The notes beneath the pieces were generated by a model that worked only from the letters and a program-made list of their open reading frames with translations, had not been told where the DNA came from and did not search any database. The position numbers were made by a program, and so were the translations under genes. A stretch of 64,000 bases of DNA, taken from Chryseobacterium gleum (GTDB lineage Bacteria; Bacteroidota; Bacteroidia; UBA10329). Location of the stretch: positions 62,001 to 126,000 of the forward strand of contig CAMDOM010000002.1 in NCBI GenBank assembly GCA_945903645.1, read 5' to 3'. Each line of letters begins with the position of its first letter. Position 1 is the stretch's first letter. Below, piece by piece: positions 44,822 to 53,180 of this stretch.

Positions 44822-45625
44822 ATGAAAAAATTATCCGTTCTCGCCATACTATTTGCTTTTGTGGCCTGCGCCACGGTGCCCGTAACTGGTCGCAAGCAAA
44901 TGAACCTTCTGCCCGAAAGCCAATTGGTGGGCATGGCGCTAACGAGCTACAACCAATTTCTATCGGAAAATCCAGCTTTGCCTATTTCTAATGCTCAAAC
45001 AGCCCAAATAAAAGAAGTAGGTGATCGTATATCTAGAGCCGCTACAAAGTATTTGCGTTCCAAAGGCGCAGGCGATCGGGTTTCGGGCTTTAAATGGGAT
45101 TTCAATTTGGTGAAGAGCAACGAGGTGAACGCTTGGTGCATGCCGGGCGGAAAGGTGGTGTTTTACACAGGCTTACTTCCCATAGCCAAAAATATAGATG
45201 GCATTGCCGTAATAATGGGACACGAAGTGGCCCACGCCATAGCCCGCCATGGCAACGAGTGCATGAGCCAAGGCCTGATGGTGCAAGCGGGCGGAATGGC
45301 GCTAGATGTGGCGCTTTCGCAAAAATCGGCTCAAACCCGAAGCCTCTTTGCCCAAGCCTACGGATTAGGGGCGACCGTAGGCGCTGTGCTTCCATTCTCG
45401 CGCTTGCACGAAAGCGAAGCCGACAAGCTGGGATTGGTGTTTGCTGCCATAGCTGGCTACAATATTGACGAAGCCGCGCCTTTTTGGCAACGCATGAGCA
45501 AGGTGGGTGGTGGCAGCCGTCCACCCGAATTCCTCAGCACTCACCCCGACCCTAACAGCCGCGACAAAGACATTCAAGAATATCTACCTACGGCAAAAGC
45601 GATAGGACGGAAGTATAAGCTTTAG
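44822..45625 (+). CDS. M48 family metallopeptidase lipoprotein
   Basis: 267 residues from ATG 44822 (MKKLSVLAILFAFVACATVPVTGRKQ), preferred because it creates a lipoprotein signal (lipobox FVAC). Zinc motif MGHEVAHAIARHGNE (HExxH) and the third ligand Glu in FSRLHESEADKLGLVFAAIAGYN. Similar to LoiP/YcaL, small periplasmic M48 proteases that cut misfolded outer-membrane proteins. Monocistronic; 112 nt before the DEAD-box gene. Confidence 0.93.
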   Translation: MKKLSVLAILFAFVACATVPVTGRKQMNLLPESQLVGMALTSYNQFLSENPALPISNAQTAQIKEVGDRISRAATKYLRSKGAGDRVSGFKWDFNLVKSNEVNAWCMPGGKVVFYTGLLPIAKNIDGIAVIMGHEVAHAIARHGNECMSQGLMVQAGGMALDVALSQKSAQTRSLFAQAYGLGATVGAVLPFSRLHESEADKLGLVFAAIAGYNIDEAAPFWQRMSKVGGGSRPPEFLSTHPDPNSRDKDIQEYLPTAKAIGRKYKL

Positions 45626-45737
45626 GGCTTAACTCGAAATTCCTTTGATTTGCAAACGCAATTTCCCGCTCTGGTATTCCATCAGTAATTCTAACTGCAC
45701 TATTTTCCTTGACACGCGCTAAGACCGCTTCTTTACC

Positions 45738-46970
45738 ATGAAATTTGAAGATTACGATATAGACGAAGGCGTTAAGCGAAGTCTTGATAAACTAGGATTT
45801 AAAAAACCCACCGATATTCAATTTAGAGCCATACCGGCCATATTGAAAGGCGAAGATGTTTTGGCTATAGCCCAAACAGGTACTGGAAAAACAGGCGCTT
45901 TTGCCATTCCTATTATCAGCACATTGCAATGGCGCAAGCGGCCCGATAGGCCAGATGGTGTGAAATGTATAGTGATGGCACCTACCCACGAGTTGGCTTT
46001 GCAGCTCACTGGGGTATTCACTTATTTGAGCAAACATACCCGCGTCACCACGCTGTGCATTCATGGCGGGGTAGACCAAGACCCACAAATTGCTGGGTTA
46101 AACAAAGGGGTCGACATTCTTATAGCCACTCCCGGCCGTCTTTTCGATCTTGTGAGCCAAGGCCATTTGCGGTTGCATCGGGTAGAGATTTTGGTGTTGG
46201 ACGAAGCCGACCACATGCTCGACCTCGGCTTCATCAAAGACATCCGCGACTTGGTGAACAAATTGACCAATAAGCGCCAAACCTTATTCTTTTCGGCCAC
46301 AATCAATCCGCACATAAAGGAATTGGCCAATTCGTTGGTATCGAATCCCATTCGTATTCAAGTTTCGCCCAAAGATCCAGTTTCGAAAAATATCACCCAT
46401 TCGGTGGCATTTATCGGCATGGACGACAAGCGCTACTTTTTAGAACGCGTGGTGACTGAAAACCCCGAAAGCAAGATTTTGGTTTTTGTGCGCACCAAGG
46501 TGCGGGCCGAGCGTGTGTTCAAAGCCATGGAACGGGTGAACATAAAAACCGTGACCATACATAGCGATAAAGACCAAGAGGAACGTGCCGAAGCGATGCA
46601 ACATTTCCGTGCAGGCACCATTAAGATATTAGTGGCTACCGATGTGAGCGCACGTGGCATCGATATTCCCGATGTGGATTATGTGGTGAACTATGACCTG
46701 CCGGACAAGCCTGAAAACTATGTTCATCGCGTTGGTCGCACAGGTCGTGGAATTAAGAAAGGCTTGGCTGTTTCGTTTTGCAGCCTAGAAGAAACAGATA
46801 TGTTGGAGGCCATCGAAAACTTTGTGGGCAAACCCATCAATCGCGTACACATGGACAAAAGCGATTATGCCCAAACCATTGACTTTAGCAGTGAGCACGA
46901 TTGGCGCACCCTTATCGCTAAAGAAGAAGAATTTCAATCAAACCTAAAAAAGAAAAAAGGAAAAAAGTAG
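45738..46970 (+). CDS. DEAD-box RNA helicase
   Basis: 410 residues with a full DEAD core: Q-motif GFKKPTDIQFRAIP, Walker A AQTGTGKTGAF, PTHELALQL, DEADHMLDLGF, SAT motif FFSATI, motif V VATDVSARGIDIPDVDYVVNYDLP and motif VI HRVGRTGRGIKKG. The C-terminus is short and lysine-rich (FQSNLKKKKGKK). It remodels RNA, probably in ribosome assembly or RNA decay (RhlE-like); no specific subtype domain is present. Confidence 0.95.
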   Translation: MKFEDYDIDEGVKRSLDKLGFKKPTDIQFRAIPAILKGEDVLAIAQTGTGKTGAFAIPIISTLQWRKRPDRPDGVKCIVMAPTHELALQLTGVFTYLSKHTRVTTLCIHGGVDQDPQIAGLNKGVDILIATPGRLFDLVSQGHLRLHRVEILVLDEADHMLDLGFIKDIRDLVNKLTNKRQTLFFSATINPHIKELANSLVSNPIRIQVSPKDPVSKNITHSVAFIGMDDKRYFLERVVTENPESKILVFVRTKVRAERVFKAMERVNIKTVTIHSDKDQEERAEAMQHFRAGTIKILVATDVSARGIDIPDVDYVVNYDLPDKPENYVHRVGRTGRGIKKGLAVSFCSLEETDMLEAIENFVGKPINRVHMDKSDYAQTIDFSSEHDWRTLIAKEEEFQSNLKKKKGKK

Positions 46971-47102
46971 ACTATTTGCACTTTATACGGTCAAGTTTCC
47001 AATGGTTTCTGTCCATTTCCCCTTCCTTTTGCATGTTTCGCTCGAACTGTTAGCTTTGGGCACCTTTTAAGCATTTAACTTTTCGTTCACCTTAATTTTA
47101 CC

Positions 47103-48779
47103 ATGGAACAAAAAATCTGGCATCAGCACTACCCCCAAGGCGTACCCACCGAAATCAATCCCGACAGCTATCCAAGCATCTTAGCTGCTTTTGAAGATAG
47201 CTGCGCAAAATATGGCGACAAAGTGGCGTTTGAAAACATGGGCGTTTCGCTCACATTCAATCAGCTGAAACAACGGTCGCACAACTTTGCTGGATGGTTG
47301 CAAAAAAACACCGACCTAAAGCCTGGTGACCGTATTGCCCTGCAAATGCCCAACCTTTTGCAATACCCAATTTGCATCTACGGCTCAATGCTGGCAGGTT
47401 TGGTAGTGGTGAATGTGAATCCACTCTACACCTCGCGAGAGATGGAGCACCAATTCAATGATTCGGGTGCCAAGGCGTTGGTTATCGTAGCTAATTTCTG
47501 TAACGAATTGCAAGAATGTCTTTCTAAAACAAGCATCAAGCACGTTATCGTTACGCGCATTCCCGATTTGTTTCCGCAGCCCAAGCAGTTTATCGTCAAT
47601 CTGGTGCTGCAATACGTGAAGAAAATGGTGCCTGCCTACAGCATCGCCAACACAATTGATTTTAGAGAGCTTGTAAAAGACCATGGCTTGAAATGCAAAC
47701 CAGCCACTTTGAAAGGAAGCGACACTGCTTTCTTGCAATACACGGGTGGAACAACGGGTGTTTCTAAAGGAGCCATACTTACACATCGCAACGTGATTGC
47801 CAATATGGAACAGATGAAAGCTTGGATGGGCGGCACGTTAAACGAGGGCGAAGAAGTGATTATCACTCCGCTACCGATGTACCACATTTTCTCACTTACA
47901 GTAAATTGCTTGGCGTTTATTTGCCTTGGCGGTAAAAATGTGTTGGTTACCAATCCGCGCGATATTCCAGCATTCATCAAAGAATTGAAGGCGCAAAAAT
48001 GGACGGTGATGACTGGGGTGAATACGCTTTTCAACGCATTGCTAAACAATGACGAATTCAAAACCATCGACTTTAGCAAGGTGAAAGCTGTGATTGGCGG
48101 TGCAATGGCTATTCAACGCCCCGTGGCCGAAAAATGGAAACAAGTGACTGGCAATATCTTGGTGGAAGGCTATGGCCTGACTGAAAGTTCGCCTGTAGCA
48201 TCTGCAAATCCACTCAATGGTTCAGCCCGAATTGGAACAATTGGAGTTCCTGTGCCAAGCACCGACATGAAATTATGCGATGAAAATGGCAAGGAAGTAG
48301 CCATAGGCGAACGTGGTGAAATTCTTATTAAAGGCCCGCAGGTTATGGAAGGCTACTACAACCGTCCCGAAGAAACTGCCAACCAAATTAAAGATGGATG
48401 GTTGCGCACGGGCGATGTGGCGGTGATGGCTACCGATGGCTATTTCACTATTGTAGACCGCATCAAAGACATGATTTTGGTGTCTGGTTTCAATGTGTAT
48501 CCCAACGAGGTGGAAGAAGTGATTGCTGCACATCCAAAGGTTTTGGAAGTAGCGGCAATTGGAGTTCCTGATGAGAAATCATCTGAAGCGGTAAAAGTAT
48601 TTGTGGTGAAAAAAGATGCATCACTTACAGAAAAAGATATAAAGGACCATTGTGCCGAAAACATGACCGGTTACAAACGCCCGAAATATGTGGTGTTTAG
48701 GGATGAATTGCCTAAAACCAACGTAGGCAAAATTTTACGCAGAGCACTTCGCGAAGAAGAGCAAGCGGCAACCAAGTAA
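47103..48779 (+). CDS. fadD: Long-chain fatty acid-CoA ligase
   Basis: 558 residues, ANL superfamily. It starts EQKIWHQHYPQGVPTEINPDSYPSI, as FadD does. AMP-binding P-loop QYTGGTTGVSKGAILTH, the fatty-acid linker region LTESSPVASANPLNG, YGLTE, DMILVSGFNVYPNEVEEVI, and the catalytic Lys in ELPKTNVGKILRRALR. It activates fatty acids as acyl-AMP and then acyl-CoA for beta-oxidation or lipid synthesis. A strong terminator follows at 48798-48833. Confidence 0.96.
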   Translation: MEQKIWHQHYPQGVPTEINPDSYPSILAAFEDSCAKYGDKVAFENMGVSLTFNQLKQRSHNFAGWLQKNTDLKPGDRIALQMPNLLQYPICIYGSMLAGLVVVNVNPLYTSREMEHQFNDSGAKALVIVANFCNELQECLSKTSIKHVIVTRIPDLFPQPKQFIVNLVLQYVKKMVPAYSIANTIDFRELVKDHGLKCKPATLKGSDTAFLQYTGGTTGVSKGAILTHRNVIANMEQMKAWMGGTLNEGEEVIITPLPMYHIFSLTVNCLAFICLGGKNVLVTNPRDIPAFIKELKAQKWTVMTGVNTLFNALLNNDEFKTIDFSKVKAVIGGAMAIQRPVAEKWKQVTGNILVEGYGLTESSPVASANPLNGSARIGTIGVPVPSTDMKLCDENGKEVAIGERGEILIKGPQVMEGYYNRPEETANQIKDGWLRTGDVAVMATDGYFTIVDRIKDMILVSGFNVYPNEVEEVIAAHPKVLEVAAIGVPDEKSSEAVKVFVVKKDASLTEKDIKDHCAENMTGYKRPKYVVFRDELPKTNVGKILRRALREEEQAATK

Positions 48780-48797
48780 TCCCTTGTTGCAACTTTT

Positions 48798-48833
48798 AAT
48801 AAAGGAGCGAGTCGTTTGGCTCGCTCCTTTATT
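48798..48833 (+). terminator. Intrinsic terminator of fadD
   Basis: AATAAAGGAGCGAG (48798-48811) pairs perfectly with CTCGCTCCTTTATT (48820-48833) over an 8-nt loop. The stem of 14 bp is strong; the T-tract is short. Confidence 0.92.
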
Positions 48834-48941
48834 GTTCGCTTAGTTTCTGAGCAATGAAAATTCGCAGCTACGCGAATGTATATAATGGGCTAAAACGCCA
48901 AAAATGTTCATGAACCACCTCATCTAGGTTCATAAGGTGTT

Positions 48942-48974
48942 CACAATCGGTTAGTAGTCGGTTAGTCGATTGTG
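48942..48974. repeat. 8-bp inverted repeat upstream of the ncRNA promoter
   Basis: CACAATCG (48942-48949) and CGATTGTG (48967-48974) are exact complements around 17 nt that contain a direct repeat of TCGGTTAG. It ends about 25 bp before the -33 TTG of the ncRNA promoter. A regulator-binding site is possible. Confidence 0.45.
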
Positions 48975-48999
48975 CGCAAATAGCGCCCAAAAAATTAGG

Positions 49000-49027
49000 T
49001 TGGCACGTCTCCACTCCCCTATCTTTG
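49000..49027 (+). promoter_or_regulatory. Bacteroidota promoter of the candidate ncRNA
   Basis: TTG (49000-49002) and TATCTTTG (49020-49027) match the -33 and TAnnTTTG -7 elements with a 17-bp spacer, within the accepted range. The expected start is near 49031-49034. Confidence 0.65.
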
Positions 49028-49030
49028 ACA

Positions 49031-49325
49031 TATCAAATAAGAGATAAAAGGCTGGCCGCAAGGTCACCTCCAAAGAAGTCTCACGGGACAGTCAGAGGAG
49101 AATCGTCAAAATCCAAAGTTCAGCTTGCTGAATGATGGTAAGGTTGAAAGGAAAGAAATCTGCTTGCAGAAAGAAGACCAAGAGGCCAAATGAACCAACA
49201 GCTTGCTGGTGGGGAATTGCAGACAAAGCCAAAATAACTGTAGTTTGAAGCCCTCATTAGGTTACGGCCTTTTGAATCGTTAAACGGAGATTAGCTTCAA
49301 GGCTGGTCTCCGTTTCTGTTTTGGG
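49031..49325 (+). ncRNA. Candidate structured ncRNA of about 290 nt, unknown family
   Basis: No open frame is supportable, yet the segment is bounded by a promoter and an intrinsic terminator and is dense in secondary structure. A long-range stem joins AAAAGGC (49046-49052) to GCCTTTT (49267-49273), extended by G-U pairs. Inside are a GCAA-loop hairpin (49054-49065), GTCU/GGAC (49078-49089) and three CUUG-tetraloop hairpins (49119-49132, 49159-49170, 49195-49212) whose loops are exactly 39 nt apart. It lacks the conserved cores of RNase P RNA, tmRNA and SRP RNA, so I cannot name it. The strand is inferred from the promoter and the U-rich tail. Confidence 0.6.
49282..49315 (+). terminator. Terminator of the candidate ncRNA
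   Basis: AAACGGAGATTAGC (49282-49295) pairs with GCTGGTCTCCGTTT (49302-49315) over the loop TTCAAG; two of the 14 pairs are G-U. CTGTTTT follows on the plus strand, while the minus strand has no T-tract. Confidence 0.8.
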
Positions 49326-49366
49326 GAATATTGAGATTTTGAGGCATTGCCAATTTCAATTTGCGC

Positions 49367-51622
49367 CTATTTCAACTCCCAAGCCACTCCCACATATAAC
49401 TCGCGGCCATGGATGGGGCTGTAGGAATAGGAGGTGTCGAACAACGGGCTAAAACCGATGTTGGCATTGGGATCATTGTATCCCGTTAGAGGAGAAACAG
49501 GCTGTTTGTAGTCCATAATGTTTTCCATTCCTGCAAAAATGCGCAACGAGGCTTTGTTCCATGTATAGGTTATTTGCAAAACATCCAAGTAAAAAGGCTT
49601 GGATGTTGTGGGGCGCGAAGTGGGCAAAGGCAACCCTGAAGCATCCAAATCATACACTTTGGGCAAGTGCATTGGGCCTACAAAATTCATGGTATAGGCA
49701 AATTCGAGGTGTGCCTTTTTCCACCGATAAGACAACACCCCATTGCCCGACCATTCGGATGCAAAATTTAAGAACGTAGATTCAAACTGACCAGCTGCAT
49801 TGCGCTCGGTTTGCTTGGCGTTCAAATAATTGAACCCAAGGCGTATGGTAATTGGAAAAGAAAAACTGTGATTAACAGCAGCACTAATGCCCCACGATTG
49901 GACGTTTCCATAGGTGTTGCCATAGATTATTTGCCCAGGACTGTCGTAGTTGGGAATAATACGATTGGTGAAATAGGTGTAAAATCCATCTACATCTACG
50001 CTGCCCTGCGCTGTGCCAAGGGTGTAGATATGGTTGAAATTGAGTGCGGCATTGTATGATTGTTCCGGTTTCAATTCATCTTTTAGAACCACTTCGCGCT
50101 GACCAGTAATGAAGGCATGATCTTCGGTAAATAAGTTGACCACCTTAAATCCTGTACCCAAATTGAGGCGAAATGTAGTCCACTGTCCTGGGCGATATTT
50201 TAAGTTGACACGAGGTGAAAACACCTGGCCATGCACCGAATAATAGTCTAACCGCACGCCACCCAGCAATTGCCAAACGCTTGGTTTTATGGTCCATTCG
50301 TCTTGCAGAAATATGCCGGGTATAAATTGACGTTCTGGTTCTATGGCCGTAGCAACGGTGTTGTCGTCATAAAATTGAAAGCGCCCGGTGAGTCCTGCAG
50401 TTAAATCATGCTTTTTTATCGCCCGATTCCAAATTAGATTTCCAAATGCTATGTATTGCAAAGCGAGATACTGATTGGCGCCATAGTAGCTATCCTGATT
50501 GTGATAGCTTGCTGAAAAATCGAACCGAAATCGCTCTTTGAAAGGAAGTTCGTAGGTTCCAAACAGTTCTGCGCGATGGGTGTAAATGCTTTCGCCATAA
50601 ATGCTGTCGCTACCACGCAGTTCTCTGTAGGCGCGGTCTTTCAAAAATGCCTCTACACCATTGCGTCTATCTTCGAAATAATACTTGCCCATAAGCTGCA
50701 ATTTGCGCTGCTCTTTACGCTTCAAAGTCCATTTGGTGAAGGCGGAAACACGTTCCATGTTGACGATGTCTCCGAAACCATCTTCATTGTCATCGTCATA
50801 TAAATCTACTGTTCCCACATTGGCACCAATGGTTCCGTTCCACTTGCCCACTTTTGGCGACCACGCAATGTTTCCGAAGGTTTCCAGGTGAGATGTTACC
50901 CGAATATCGGCAGCAATCAACGGTTGGTCTTGAGGGTTTTTAGTAATAATATTGATGACACCCGCCATAGCTTCCGACCCATAAAGCGTAGAATTCGGGC
51001 CTTTTATCACTTCAATTCGATCAATCATTTGCCTCGGAATGCCATTGAGACCATACACCGAAGCCAGATTGCCATATACAGGACTACCATCTACCAACAG
51101 GGCGGTATACTGTCCAGGAAAACCATTGATACTTATGCTATTGGTGTAACACACGCCACAACTTACCACCTCTTGAACGCCATTTATCAACTTAAGTGCC
51201 GACATTAAATTGGTAGGTGAAGTGGTGCGTTCAAGTAACTCGACCGTAATCACTTCCACTTTGACGGGTGATGCTGTAACGAAACTCTCTTTCATAGTAC
51301 CACTCACCACAACTTCCTCCAAACCGAGCACATCTGGCATTAGCGCAACTTTCCCCAATGCCACATCCGAACCGTTAACCGCAACCTTCACCTCTTCTCG
51401 TCTAAAACCAATGGCGCTAAACAACAACACGTGGTTGCCGTTGCCCACTGCTTTAAGGGTAAACTTACCGTCTACATCAGCGCTTGTACCTACGGAAGTG
51501 CCCTTCACTACAATGTTTGCAAATGGCACAGCCTCAGCACCACTGGTTACTTGGCCTGTAAGGACATGCTGCGCCCAAGCCACATTCGTAAGAAAATATA
51601 AGAGTAACGTCAGGATTTTCAC
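49367..51622 (-). CDS. TonB-dependent receptor (probable metal or metallophore uptake)
   Basis: 751 residues starting at GTG 51622 with a signal peptide (VAWAQ). N-terminal carboxypeptidase-D regulatory-like domain (HVLTGQVTSGAEAVPFANIVVKGTSVGTSADVDGKFTLKAVG), plug domain (about 120-230, LLERTTSPTNLMSALKLINGVQEVVSCGVCYTNSISINGFPGQYTALLVDGSPVYG, IDRIEVIKGPNSTLYGSEAMAGVINI) and a 22-strand barrel ending YVGVAWELK. The CGVC pair near residue 156 in the plug is unusual. The DtxR-type operator in its promoter and the divergent dtxR-ZIP pair point to uptake of Mn, Fe or Zn or a chelate of one; heme or copper cannot be excluded. Confidence 0.92.
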   Translation of the reverse strand: MKILTLLLYFLTNVAWAQHVLTGQVTSGAEAVPFANIVVKGTSVGTSADVDGKFTLKAVGNGNHVLLFSAIGFRREEVKVAVNGSDVALGKVALMPDVLGLEEVVVSGTMKESFVTASPVKVEVITVELLERTTSPTNLMSALKLINGVQEVVSCGVCYTNSISINGFPGQYTALLVDGSPVYGNLASVYGLNGIPRQMIDRIEVIKGPNSTLYGSEAMAGVINIITKNPQDQPLIAADIRVTSHLETFGNIAWSPKVGKWNGTIGANVGTVDLYDDDNEDGFGDIVNMERVSAFTKWTLKRKEQRKLQLMGKYYFEDRRNGVEAFLKDRAYRELRGSDSIYGESIYTHRAELFGTYELPFKERFRFDFSASYHNQDSYYGANQYLALQYIAFGNLIWNRAIKKHDLTAGLTGRFQFYDDNTVATAIEPERQFIPGIFLQDEWTIKPSVWQLLGGVRLDYYSVHGQVFSPRVNLKYRPGQWTTFRLNLGTGFKVVNLFTEDHAFITGQREVVLKDELKPEQSYNAALNFNHIYTLGTAQGSVDVDGFYTYFTNRIIPNYDSPGQIIYGNTYGNVQSWGISAAVNHSFSFPITIRLGFNYLNAKQTERNAAGQFESTFLNFASEWSGNGVLSYRWKKAHLEFAYTMNFVGPMHLPKVYDLDASGLPLPTSRPTTSKPFYLDVLQITYTWNKASLRIFAGMENIMDYKQPVSPLTGYNDPNANIGFSPLFDTSYSYSPIHGRELYVGVAWELK

Positions 51623-51627
51623 AGTCG

Positions 51628-51635
51628 CAAAAATA
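51628..51635 (-). promoter_or_regulatory. -7 box of the TonB receptor gene
   Basis: On the minus strand TATTTTTG ends 5 nt before the GTG start at 51622, so the mRNA is probably leaderless. The operator at 51640-51655 sits just upstream, between -7 and the expected -33. Confidence 0.6.
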
Positions 51636-51639
51636 CATT

Positions 51640-51655
51640 TTTAGACTAATCTAAA
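51640..51655. promoter_or_regulatory. DtxR/MntR-type operator between TonB receptor and dtxR genes
   Basis: TTTAGACTAATCTAAA has perfect 6-bp arms (TTTAGA/TCTAAA) and matches the TTTAGG..CCTAAA-like consensus of DtxR/MntR regulators. It overlaps the core promoter of the TonB receptor gene and lies about 26 bp upstream of the dtxR -7 box, so the regulator encoded next door probably represses the receptor and perhaps itself. Confidence 0.75.
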
Positions 51656-51680
51656 TTATTATTTTGAAGGAAGTAATTCA

Positions 51681-51688
51681 TACTTTTG
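51681..51688 (+). promoter_or_regulatory. -7 box of the dtxR-type gene
   Basis: TACTTTTG matches TAnnTTTG and ends 4 nt before the ATG at 51693, implying a leaderless transcript. Confidence 0.6.
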
Positions 51689-51692
51689 ACGC

Positions 51693-52349
51693 ATGGAAAA
51701 CTCCTTTACCGAAGAGAACTACCTAAAAGCAATTTTTAAGCTATCGCGAAAAAGCGAATTGGGCGTAAGTACCAATGCTTTGGCAGAACGCATGGATACC
51801 AAAGCTTCGTCTGTAACCGATATGATGAAACGGCTATCGGCCAAAAATTTGGTGGATTATCAAAAATATCAAGGGGTAATTCTAACCGAAAAAGGCAAAA
51901 AAATAGCCGTTGACATTATACGGAAACATCGATTGTGGGAGGTATTTTTAGTTAATCATCTCAACTTTGGTTGGGATGAAGTACACGAAGTGGCCGAGCA
52001 GATGGAACATATCAACAGCTCACTTTTGGTGGATCGACTGGACAAATTCCTCAATCACCCGAAGTACGACCCTCATGGTGGACCAATTCCCGATAGCGAT
52101 GGAAATTTCCCAGCACCAGCGCGCATCAAACTGGATGAACTGCTTGTAGGAAAAACATCCAAAGTGCTTGGCGTGACCGAGCATTCGGATAGCTTCCTCG
52201 CATATTTAAAGAAAGTGGGGTTGAATTTGGGACAAGAATTCAAGTTGATGGACCGCCATGATTTCGACCGGTCGGTAGAGTTAAATATCCAAGGTGAAGT
52301 GCTTCATGTCAGTCATGACGTAGCCAAAAACATATTTGTAGCAAACTAA
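51693..52349 (+). CDS. DtxR/MntR family metal-dependent repressor
   Basis: 218 residues. N-terminal winged helix (FTEENYLKAIFKLSRKSELGVSTNALAERMDTKASSVTDMMKRLSAKNLVDYQKYQGVILTEKGKKIA), metal-binding and dimerisation helices (IIRKHRLWEVFLVNHLNFGWDEVHEVAEQMEHI, with E, H and the HEVAEQMEH cluster as ligands), LNHPKYDPHGGPIP, and a C-terminal FeoA/SH3-like domain (about 150-218). It senses Mn or Fe and represses uptake genes. It is 3 nt upstream of the ZIP gene and divergent from the TonB receptor, with a matching operator between them. Confidence 0.93.
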   Translation: MENSFTEENYLKAIFKLSRKSELGVSTNALAERMDTKASSVTDMMKRLSAKNLVDYQKYQGVILTEKGKKIAVDIIRKHRLWEVFLVNHLNFGWDEVHEVAEQMEHINSSLLVDRLDKFLNHPKYDPHGGPIPDSDGNFPAPARIKLDELLVGKTSKVLGVTEHSDSFLAYLKKVGLNLGQEFKLMDRHDFDRSVELNIQGEVLHVSHDVAKNIFVAN

Positions 52350-52352
52350 AAC

Positions 52353-53180
52353 ATGGAACAATTTCAGCAATGGTTTTTGGGATTAACCCCAGTAATGCAA
52401 GCCCTTATCGCCACCACTGGCACATGGCTGCTTACCGCTGCGGGGGCATCGCTAATCTTCTTTGTAAAAACAATGAATCGCCAATTGCTTGATGGCATGT
52501 TGGGTTTTACGGGCGGAGTGATGATAGCAGCCAGTTTTTGGTCGCTGCTTGCCCCTGCCATCGAAATAAGTGAGCAAACCAACCCCAACTTGCCCAACTG
52601 GCTTCCCGCAGCTGTTGGCTTTGTGGCTGGTGCGCTATTCTTATTCTCTTTGGATAAAGTACTGCCCCATCTTCATATCAACTTTCCGATTGAAAAGAAA
52701 GAGGGAGTAGACACCAAACTGAAGAGCCCACTGCTATTGGTGCTGGCCATTACGCTACACAATATACCCGAAGGATTGGCAGTAGGTGTGGCTTTTGGTG
52801 CAGTGGCGCATGGAATTGAAGGTGCTTCGATAGGTGCAGCCATTGCGCTTGCGATAGGCATTGGACTGCAAAATTTCCCAGAGGGATTGGCCGTTGCTGC
52901 CCCAATGCGCAGGCTGGGTGTGAGCCGATTTAAGAGCTTTTGGTATGGACAAATGTCGGCCATAGTGGAGCCAGTAGCTGGGGTTATTGGCGCTGTTGCG
53001 GTAATCTATGCGTTGCCTGTGCTACCCTATGCCTTAGCATTTGCAGCAGGGGCCATGATTTATGTGGTGATTGAGGAAGTAATTCCCGAAGCCAATATGG
53101 ATAAATATGCCGATACCTCCACGCTTGGCTTTATAGCGGGTTTCACCATCATGATGATTTTGGACGTGGCCTTGGGCTAA
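52353..53180 (+). CDS. ZIP family metal transporter
   Basis: 275 residues, eight predicted membrane helices. The ZIP signature helices are LLVLAITLHNIPEGLAVGVAFGAV and GIGLQNFPEGLAVAAPMRRLGVSR, carrying the HNxPEG and xNxPEG metal-binding motifs. It has a hydrophilic loop (IEKKEGVDTKLK) between helices 3 and 4. It imports divalent metal (Zn, Fe or Mn) across the inner membrane, as ZupT does. It forms an operon with the dtxR-type gene and completes an outer-to-inner membrane uptake route with the TonB receptor. Its last 4 nt overlap the convergent lipoprotein gene. Confidence 0.93.
   Translation: MEQFQQWFLGLTPVMQALIATTGTWLLTAAGASLIFFVKTMNRQLLDGMLGFTGGVMIAASFWSLLAPAIEISEQTNPNLPNWLPAAVGFVAGALFLFSLDKVLPHLHINFPIEKKEGVDTKLKSPLLLVLAITLHNIPEGLAVGVAFGAVAHGIEGASIGAAIALAIGIGLQNFPEGLAVAAPMRRLGVSRFKSFWYGQMSAIVEPVAGVIGAVAVIYALPVLPYALAFAAGAMIYVVIEEVIPEANMDKYADTSTLGFIAGFTIMMILDVALG

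Larger units (their letters stand above)
48780..49366. other. Gene-free region with terminator, inverted repeat and candidate ncRNA
   Basis: 587 bp with no protein gene. It contains the fadD terminator (48798-48833), a 7-bp hairpin ATGAACC/GGTTCAT (48910-48933), an 8-bp inverted repeat (48942-48974), a canonical promoter (49000-49027) and a structured RNA candidate (about 49031-49325). Confidence 0.7.

Noticed and set aside
49111..49227. Three CTTG hairpins 39 nt apart as a CRISPR-like or direct repeat array
   Set aside because: Only the hairpin loops recur; flanking sequence in the 39-nt units is not conserved, so they are structural hairpins rather than repeats.
49031..49325. ncRNA candidate as RNase P RNA, tmRNA, SRP RNA or 6S RNA
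   Set aside because: The conserved GAGGAAAGTCC and ACAGNAA cores of RNase P RNA, the tmRNA ends and tag, and the single long rod of 6S RNA are not present; it is also too long for bacterial SRP RNA of this type.
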